Origin: Diplosphaera chodatii
Taxonomy: Eukaryota > Chlorophyta > Trebouxiophyceae > Prasiolales > Stichococcaceae
Reading direction: 5' to 3'
NCBI GenBank assembly: GCA_032358165.1
Contig: JAALGY010000004.1
Coordinates: forward strand, 827,424-891,423
Length of the DNA: 64,000 bases
Position 1 is the first letter of the stretch. Every line of letters starts with the position of its first letter. The position numbers were made by a program, and so were the translations under genes. The notes under the pieces are model-generated. The model did not search any database, was not told the DNA's origin, and saw only the letters and a program-made list of their open reading frames with translations. Below, one piece after another: positions 56,461 through 64,000 of this stretch.

Positions 56461-57304
56461 CCACCCCGCTTGCCGACGCCGCCGGCAGGCGCTGGGGCTT
56501 GCGCGCAGCGCTGCGTGAATCACTGACACCCCCTGCAGCTGGTGATGCCGCGCTGCGCTGTCCCCTGACGCTGTCGTGTTGCCTACGCTGCGCAGGGCAG
56601 TGCCCCAAAGCTGACGCACAGCCAAAGAGTGAGCGCTGTCTACGAGACTGCCCTGAGTTCGTCAGCATTCGATGCCGCTGACACCGAGATGCGTCGTAAC
56701 GGCACGGCTGGTCAGCACGCAGCATGCTGGCATCGACGCCGACGTGTCTGAACCCACCACAGGAACGAATCAGCCTGCAATCAGCAGTCCGCGGCGCAGC
56801 ACATCGGTCCAGTGGCACTGACCCGACGCCCGCAGGCCAGTACTCCGACAACAACATGAACATCTGCAGCGATCGAAGCTCCTAGCAAAGCTGATATGCC
56901 GAGACATCTAACAAAGCATTGCCAACATGTTGATGCCAGCGAAGCATGACTGTTGCTGCTGAGCTTGCTGGAGCAAACAACGCATCATTTGACACTTCAT
57001 CGTAGCTGTGAGATTGCTTTCTTCTTGTGGATCACACTGCGCGCATGCTGTGCATACGTGTCGCCTCCGACTGCAGGCAGCATGCTCTGATGGCATCGCC
57101 GCAGTGGATCACAACCACAAACATGCTCACAGAGGCGGCATGACGCGACGACTGGCGGCCGAGAACCGTAACTTGGTTGCATCCTTCATGTGCGCGCATC
57201 TGCTGCGCTGTGTTGGCGGGGTCTTGCGTTCTGTCCACGCCGCAGGATGTGCCGGCTTGCAGGCCAAAACCTCCACAGTTCTTGCCAACATTGCAGGAAC
57301 ACGA

Positions 57305-60300
57305 CGTTCACGGGCCTGCTAGGGACGCAGAGCGTGCTGAAACAGATCTCGAAGCTGGACTGCCGGCTTCACGATGATGACCTGGTGAGCGGCGCCCCAG
57401 ATGTGCATGGAAATGGTGGCATCTGTAACACACGCCCGACAATACACTGCAGGCAGACCAGGCGTGTGCATCGCTGGTGCCCCTGCCACCGTTGCTCATC
57501 TGCTGAGACGGTGGATGATGTGTGCCTGCACCTGATCTGTGCAGAGTGTGTCCCTCAACTGGGTGGACACCAAACTCAGGAGCCTCGGCAGGCAGCGCAC
57601 CGCGCCACACCGTTGCAGACAGCAGGCCTCAGTTCGCAGCTGCAGGCGCTGCTGCAGGCAACGGGCTGCGTCCATGGCGCGCACCCCGGCATCGCACCAC
57701 AGCAGCGGCAGCAGCAGCGCCACGCAGGTGCGGCACGCTCTGCAGCAGCCAACAGTGGGCTGCGAAGGCGGATGCATCACTTTGCGCGCGCTGCTCCTGC
57801 CTGCCGGCAATGACATCGAAGCGAAGCGGCCACCGCGCCCTGCCCAGCAGCACCAGCAGCAGCAGCAGCAGGGGCACCAGCAGCCTGCAGCGCAACCAGC
57901 AGCGGGATGTGCCCGGACGCAGCCACACACGCAGAACAACCGACATGTCAGCGGCGGGCAGCTGCCACAAGGGTAGCACATGCGATGCTGCAGCCCAGAC
58001 AGTCAGGCGGCGCAGCAGCGAGCTGGTCAGCGGCGCGGATGTAGGTGTTTTCTCAGGCATTACAACCGTACTCCCTGGGAGGGGACAGCCTGAGCGATGG
58101 CGCACCAGGTGACTGTTATCATCGATGCACAGTGATCCAATTGGCATGCAGGACCGCACATCCTGCTATACTCACTCGATCCAAGCCTGTGGACCCCATC
58201 ATCGATGAACCCGCTGTAGGAACCCTGCAGAAGGAGGAGCAGTCTTGGCGGCAGCGTCGGCACCCCATTGTCACCACATATGCGCTCTACACCGGTCATC
58301 CGCCGTCAGAGCCTGCAGCCAGGTGTGGAGGGTTGCCCTACAGATGTTCATGTGGAATGGAGTGCAGCACCCGCTGTCAATATGGAACTTGCAAGCGCAT
58401 CTTCACTGGGTCAAACAGCATTTGGTCGTCCACCACCATCCTTCTCACTTCATGCATTGCACATGAGCGTGTGCTTCGCAGGCGGATGCCTTGGCGCTTG
58501 TCAGCAAGGCGTGCAGGGCGGCGGTGGGCATCCAGCAGCACACTGCCAGGTGCGATCCTGCCACCAACCGCCCGTGCCGAGGGCACACAAGAGGGCCTGC
58601 CTGCAATCCAGCAGCCACGACTGTTGGATAATGGTTGCCGTCGTGTCAGCATGTGCTGCACTTTGACGTGCTGATTGCGTACTCTCAGCACTGGTGCAGT
58701 CGCTCACCAGAGGGCACAGACTTCCAACCATTGATGAATGCTGCCGGTCGTGCCACCTCTGCTGGTGATGCAGATGCAGGGTTGCATCACAGGTGCACCA
58801 GGCTTGGACCCAGGCTGCGTGAGGCCGCTGCGCTGGTCTCGCACTCCTGCTGACCCGGTAGCATCAAGCGCATCACAGACCGAGTACTAGGTAAGCGTTG
58901 CCTGCCTTGCATTCAGGCGTCTGCATGAGAGCACACAGTGCTTGCTGCCGCTGATCACCACTGCTCCTGCTGCGCTTGCTGATGCTTTTGACGATGCTGT
59001 TGACGGTGCAGGTTCCCTGTCAGGACCAAGCAGCGGTGCGCGGGCGCTCGAGTGTGTGATCATGGCGGTGGCGGCGGCGGGCGGTGACGGGGCCAGGGAC
59101 GCCGATCAATTCTGGCAGCACGCAACTCCACGCTGCTGACGGAACTGGGCTCGCCGCGGGCCGCAGCCTGGCGTCAGGTGTGCGGGCGCCCAAGATGCAC
59201 ATCAGCGCCTGTGCAGTCGGTCATCAGCATTAACTTGCCTTTCACGCTGCTCAGCATGCAGTCTGCGGCCGCACTGTCCCTTTAGCTAGCAGAGCTTTAG
59301 GCAGTGCATCTGCACATGGATTCGCGGTCCGTACGCAGTAGCCCATTGGCAAGTAGCGGTTGCCAAAAGCGCAGCTGCATTTCATCCAGTGGCATTGTGG
59401 CGTCTGCAATCCGATTCCTCCGGTTTCAGGCACTACCTGTGGGCGTGCTCAGCAGGCGGTGGCGCCAATGCTCAGCCTTGAAAAGGGCCAGCATATGCCA
59501 CTGCAGCTGGCGCCACCGCTGGCCCAGCTGGCGGCGCTGCAGAAGGCACAAGCCACGCTGTCGTCGGTCCTCCGTGCGCTTCGCCCGCAGCTGGTGGGTG
59601 GCTGCCAGCTGCTGGCCGGGAGAAGGCGCAGCAGCTGGCAGCTCCCCAGTGCCAGCCTCCCGCGGCAAGAACAGCAGCACCAGCGGCTGCCTCTGCAGTG
59701 TCAGCAAGCGAGCACTCGGGCCACAGCAACCGCAGCAACCACGATGCTCGAGCCAGCGGCAGGGCGCAGGCGGCGCAGCAGTCGCAGAGGGCTGGGCCGC
59801 ATGCAGCTTCCGGTTCCCGGCCACCTGTGGCACTCCTGCAGACGCTTGCGCAGTTGGCCAAGGGCCCGCAGCAGGCTCCGCCGACGCCGCACAGACAGCC
59901 GCCTCAAGCGACTTTCAGTGGTGTGCGCCGCCGGTGCCTTCAGGGCGCTGAGGTATGCCCATTTTGGCAGGCTGTCACCTGCAATGGCTCAGCATCTGCA
60001 AGCCGGCATCTACCATGAGGGCATCGGGGCTGTGCTTCGTTACACCTGGTGATGCGTGCCCATTCCAGGTGCTGGGGCAGCCGGTGAGCGATGGTGTGGA
60101 CGCCGCACGGCAGTGGAGGTCGAGGCAGCGGCCGCGCAGCCGCCGGCGCACAGGATGGTCGTCCTGGGAGAGGTGGATGTTGCGCATCTGCAGCGCCCTG
60201 ACGGGCGGCTGCGCCCTGAACCTCGGAAACACATTGCAGCTAACAGTTGTCTGTATGCGGCCTTGCGCCACACGCTTTGCTGGTTATCACATGGGCATTT

Positions 60301-61075
60301 ATATTGGGCAGCCCTGAAAGAAGCAGCTGCTGGACGCAGTGCTCGATGTGGCTGGCACAACATGCTTGTCGACTTGGCGTGCTGCTGCTGTCACACTTCT
60401 GTGTACACTCCGCTGCTCAGCAAGCTGACAGGCCCAACCGCTGGCATGCGCAGGCGGACTTTGGCGTGCCGCCGCCGCCGCTAGGAGCCTGGCTGGCGTC
60501 ACCGCATCTACACGTGGCATCTGCAGATGCGGGGCCTGTCCAACCGTGGTCCAACGCCGGAAACCACCGCTGCCTAGGTGATTCGCATGTACCTGAGTTG
60601 CTTCGTTCGCTGCTGCCCCACAGCTGCTGCGGGCTGGGGCAGGTGCTGTGCACTTTACTCGACTGTCTGGTAGACTGTACGACCATAGTGCTGCTGGTGC
60701 TGCCATGTACGTCGGTTGCTTCATGCATCGTGGAAGGCGCCGCCGCCGCCTCTCCTGACGCCGCCCCCTTGCACGCAGGCTCCAGGCAGCAGCCAGTCCA
60801 AGCACGCAGCAGCGACAGCAGGATTGACAGCAGGCGGTGCCGGCAGCCCTTGCGCATCGCATCGCTGACGGAAACTAGGCAGACCATGGCAAAATCAGCG
60901 GGCTTGCAGCTGGAGATTCTGCCGGCAGATGTGGGGCGGCAGCGGTGCGCTGGCGCGTGCCACACATCGCTGGCGGCAGCGGCGGCGGCTGCAGCTGCTG
61001 CTCCTGACAGCGCCAGCGCTGAGGCGGCCATGTTGCCAGACAAGCCTGCGAGGTGGTCGGGCCGTTGAAGCCCAC
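57305..61075 (+). CDS. Possible large multi-exon gene, unresolved
   Basis: Coding-like plus-strand segments with splice edges: about 57310-57385 (FTGLLGTQSVLKQISKLDCR, then LHDDDL before GTGAGC); 58482-58549 (ADALALVSKACRAAVGIQQH, between CGCAG and GTGCGA); about 58345-58430 (FMWNGVQHPLSIWNLQAHLH); 59953-60048 (YAHFGRLSPAMAQHLQAGIY); and about 60904-61065 (GLQLEILPADVGRQRCAGAC, then an alanine run). The pieces share strand and spacing typical of genes in this window, but phases were not all reconciled and no domain was recognised. It could be one large helical protein. A CAG-repeat (poly-Gln-like) stretch lies at about 57850-57885. Confidence 0.25.
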
Positions 61076-62027
61076 AACGCCGATGCAGCGGCTGGCCAGG
61101 GGGACACAGCAGGAGGTCAGCTTTGCTTGTACGGCGGGCGTTACTGTGTTCATTCCACAAACGATCTGGGGAGCGACGCTGCAGCGCCGCGGCTTGGCAC
61201 AGAGCAGTGGTCGTATGATGTGACAGTCTGCAGTTGTGGCAGCTGATTATTAGCTGAACATGTGACATATGCCATCGATGCCAGTCCACCAAACCTACTG
61301 GCAGCGTCAAGTGCGGTGGTGCATCCTCAGCAGCCCTCTGGCAATCCAATCGGATGGTAGTGCACAGTCCATCATTCGCCATGTGCCGGGCCTGACCCGC
61401 AGTCGTACATCGGATCATGGTTGCCATCGATTTGTGAACTGTCCCAACTGTCATGCACCTCATCCTGGATGGGCAAGATCCACCACCGCTGGGCAATCTG
61501 GCGGTGGTTCGACATGCATGTTTCACCTGCTGGATGGCCCGAACGGTGGGCGCCTGCACATATGCAATATGCAGCGAGGGACAGCAACGTCTTGACAGCA
61601 CATGAGCCATCAGCAGGCACGCTCTGTTTTCCACCAGCATTCATGAACAGCACATTGCTGCCCAAATTTTGCAGCAGCGATCTGAGGGCAGATTGCTGCA
61701 GGCCTGGCCACTTGCCAACTAGCAGTGCACGCAGTTGCAGGACATGTTTGATGCAGACCATTGAGGCAGCAAGCGAATCGGATCCGCTCTCGCAGTAGCC
61801 CAGGGATGGGTCCCAAACGACGAGCTGCAGCTGGCGTGACGCACCGCTGCTGCGCATATTGTCATGTGCGCACACTTAGCTATCATGCAGCGCCCACATT
61901 ACTGCATACTGTGGACTGCCACTGTGTATGCGAGCGTTCTGGCAGCTGGATGATCATCATGCCATGCTGACTTGAAGCCCCGCTGTGCGCGCGCAGGCTG
62001 CTGTTGGCGCTAAGCGTTCTCCTGCAG

Positions 62028-64000
62028 GTTTGTCCGGCTGGCATGAAGTGCATCTGACGATGCACTTTGCACTCGGTGAGTCTAGATGTGCACGCTTGGT
62101 CTGGAGCGGATGCATCGTGCTCTGGTCGTCACGCACGGAAACCATTGCTGACACGGCATGCATGCCTCGATGCAGAGCAGCACGTGCAACAAAGACTCGA
62201 GTAGAGCACACTGCATCGGCGCCGCCAAGCCCATCGCCAGTCCTACCTCCCCGCCAGCGCGCCGCCGCGTCGCTCCTCGTCGCCTGCCACCATCGCTACC
62301 ACCCAGCAGCCTGCAAACTTCCACCGCCATCCCAGCCCTCACCGCCGCCCCAGCCCGCAGCCGCTCGCTCACTGAGCCTGCCGCCCCCTGCGCTTCCCAG
62401 GTCATCGCCCGCTGCTGCCCCCAATCACATCCCCGCAGCCCAGCCCAGCCCACTGCGCGCACGGCCTGCTGCCATCGTGGCCACCACCTCAAAGTCCTCG
62501 CATCACATGCCCCCATCCTGGCCTGCCCCTGCCGCCACCGGCCAGCCCGCCTCCAGAGCCGCTGCCCAGCCGCCCTGACACTCTTCGCAGCCGCCGGCCG
62601 GGCTGCCGTCGCCCCGAACAGCTAGACTGTGAGCCTCTCAATCCTGATGCTCATGCATGGCGGATGCTCGGCGCTGGCAGTCCTGCTCGCTGCCGCCTGT
62701 TTGCCTATAGACTACATACATGTAGCACCATGCTTCGGATGTGGCAGCTTGTGGTAAGTCACGCATTCGTTGTGCAGATCTGGAGTCGCAGAACGGGCTG
62801 GCCCCGACGCCGCCGCCCCGTCTAACGCCTGGTCCGACGCTGCCACGCACCCCCGCCACCGCTGCAGCCTCCTCCCAGCCCGCAATCATTGCCGCCGCCG
62901 CCCAGCCAGCCGCCTCCGATGACCTCGGCATCGCACAGCAGCAGCGGGCGGCGCACCCTGTACCTCCATGCCAGGCTGTGCCTGCACTTGGTAGGTGCAT
63001 TCCAAACGTTGCAGATTAGCCCGGATACATCATGTTCAAGCAGCTCTGAGCTGCGTATGTATATAGCAGTTACTGTTCTTCAGCAGCCAAACACGCTGTT
63101 GTTTCGCCCTCGTGCTTGTCTTTCATCATCCGCACAGCTGGTCCATGTACATAGCAGCAGCACATGGAGTGGATGGGGCTGACATACACCGCACCTTTTC
63201 TACATTGCCCTGCAGTGCAGCGCTACCGCCCGCAGACCGCGCACCCTCACGACGACGACCCGGGACGCCCCCAGCGGCCTGCCGTCGGCTCAGCCGCACG
63301 GACGCTGCGACCACCAGCTGTGACGCCAGCACCACACACGCACCGCTGACACCCCCCGCTGCTGCGAATGCAGCCCGCACCGCAGCAGCTCCGAGAGCTG
63401 GTAACAGCGCCTGCTAGGCATGTTGATGGCTAGAACCCCTGCGGCGCCCAGAGCAGCTGCAGGGCGCTCAGAGCAGCGCATCACCGTCGGCCGCCCCAAC
63501 ACCGCATCGCAGGCAGCGGCGGAGCCCAGTGCAGCTGCGAGTTCTGAGTGCAGCGGGCGGCTGACCCTACAGCAGGCAGCCGGCAGCCCTGCGGACTGCG
63601 CCCAGCTGCTGCTGGCATCTGTCCAGCCTCGCCTCCATCTAATGAACAGACGGGCTGCCGCGGCCGTTGCTCAGCAGTCTGTGCCAGAGCACAAAATCAG
63701 CCGTGGCGCCAACGCCATCAACAAGCGTCGTCCGCCGGTGAGTGCCAACGATCCCTTGACCTTACCTGGCTGTGTGTATGTGCCTGTTGACGGATAGCGT
63801 GGGACACTACTTGGAGTTGCAGCTGCAGCAGTGCCTTCTGTGCTCTAGACGTTGTCAAATCTGACAAGATGCAACCTTGCAAAGAGTACCTGGCATCAAC
63901 TCGTTGATGTCTGCCACTAATTCGGCACGCCCAGAGGTCGTTGATATCTCACTACACCCGATGCGTGCTGCCTGGCAGGTCTGGGAGGGCCGTCGCAGCC
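62028..64000 (+). CDS. Proline-rich protein gene, 3' truncated at window edge
   Basis: Plus-strand exons: 62028-62075 (LSGWHEVHLTMHFAL), about 62199-62570 (SAPPSPSPVLPPRQ, then long Pro/Ala/Ser runs such as CKLPPPSQPSPPPQP), 62778-62990 (LESQNGLAPTPPPRLTPGP), 63221-63400 (SALPPADRAPSRRRPGTPP), about 63461-63737 (EQRITVGRPNTASQAAAEPS, ending INKRRPP at a GTGAGT donor) and a last one opening at 63979 (VWEGRRS). Most phases agree (phase 1 joins). The Pro-rich blocks resemble linker or SH3/WW-ligand regions, or a wall-type glycoprotein; no signal peptide is visible because the 5' end is not resolved. The 3' end lies beyond the window. No domain identified. Confidence 0.4.

Noticed and set aside
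60900..61035. Alanine-rich minus-strand start codon exon
   Set aside because: The plus-strand reading has better context (spliced-looking LEILPADVG segment); the alanine run is readable on both strands because of GCN/NGC symmetry.
1..64000. CRISPR arrays, bacterial operons, ribosome-binding sites, rRNA genes, insertion sequences
   Set aside because: None seen; the spliced genes and organelle-targeted proteins show eukaryotic nuclear DNA.

Overview
The window looks like nuclear DNA of a green alga (Chlorophyta). It is GC-rich. Its genes are cut into many short GC-rich exons by introns that mostly start GTGCG or GTGAG and end CTGCAG or CGCAG. It encodes plastid- and mitochondrion-targeted proteins, including a plant-type violaxanthin de-epoxidase and plastid ribosomal protein L24. 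It also carries short CCCTAAA-type telomeric repeats. The plant-type VDE and the 7-bp telomere motif argue against a Chlamydomonas-like species, but I cannot name the species. All gene models below were spliced by eye from reading frame, GT/GC...AG boundaries and phase agreement. For most models the exon lengths sum to a whole number of codons.

Left part (1-42 kb) is ordinary, dense genic DNA. In order: the 3' end of a BASS/SLC10-type transporter (+); a GARP/Myb-like transcription factor (-); violaxanthin de-epoxidase (+, 12 exons); a 110-residue tail-anchored protein (-); a cluster of three germin-like cupin genes (one -, two +); an RGG-rich protein with an N-terminal UAP56-binding motif (-); plastid ribosomal protein L24 (-); mitochondrial citrate synthase (+); an OMA1-type M48 metalloprotease (-); a 196-residue multi-pass membrane protein of unknown function (+); a large GT2/GT92-like glycosyltransferase (-); and an unrecognised gene with an in-frame TAG (+).

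Right part (42-64 kb) is different. About 44.4-50.3 kb is a tandem satellite array of roughly 33 units with a period close to 173 bp. Its core is homogeneous, its edges are decayed, and its units are mosaics of alternative sub-blocks. The flanks (42.3-44.4 and 50.3-62 kb) hold coding-like exons that I could not assemble into complete genes. A proline-rich gene runs off the right edge.

Cross-cutting observations: (i) unusually many introns with a GC donor, at least seven among about 80 resolved introns; (ii) repeated copying of exon 3' ends, together with the donor site, into the following intron (VDE introns 3 and 5, OMA1 intron 8), one copy giving an open, phase-preserving alternative donor; (iii) telomere-repeat scars inside introns of citrate synthase and OMA1; (iv) a perfect 22-bp inverted repeat with a 1-nt spacer, and a near-perfect 36-bp palindrome in a convergent intergenic region.
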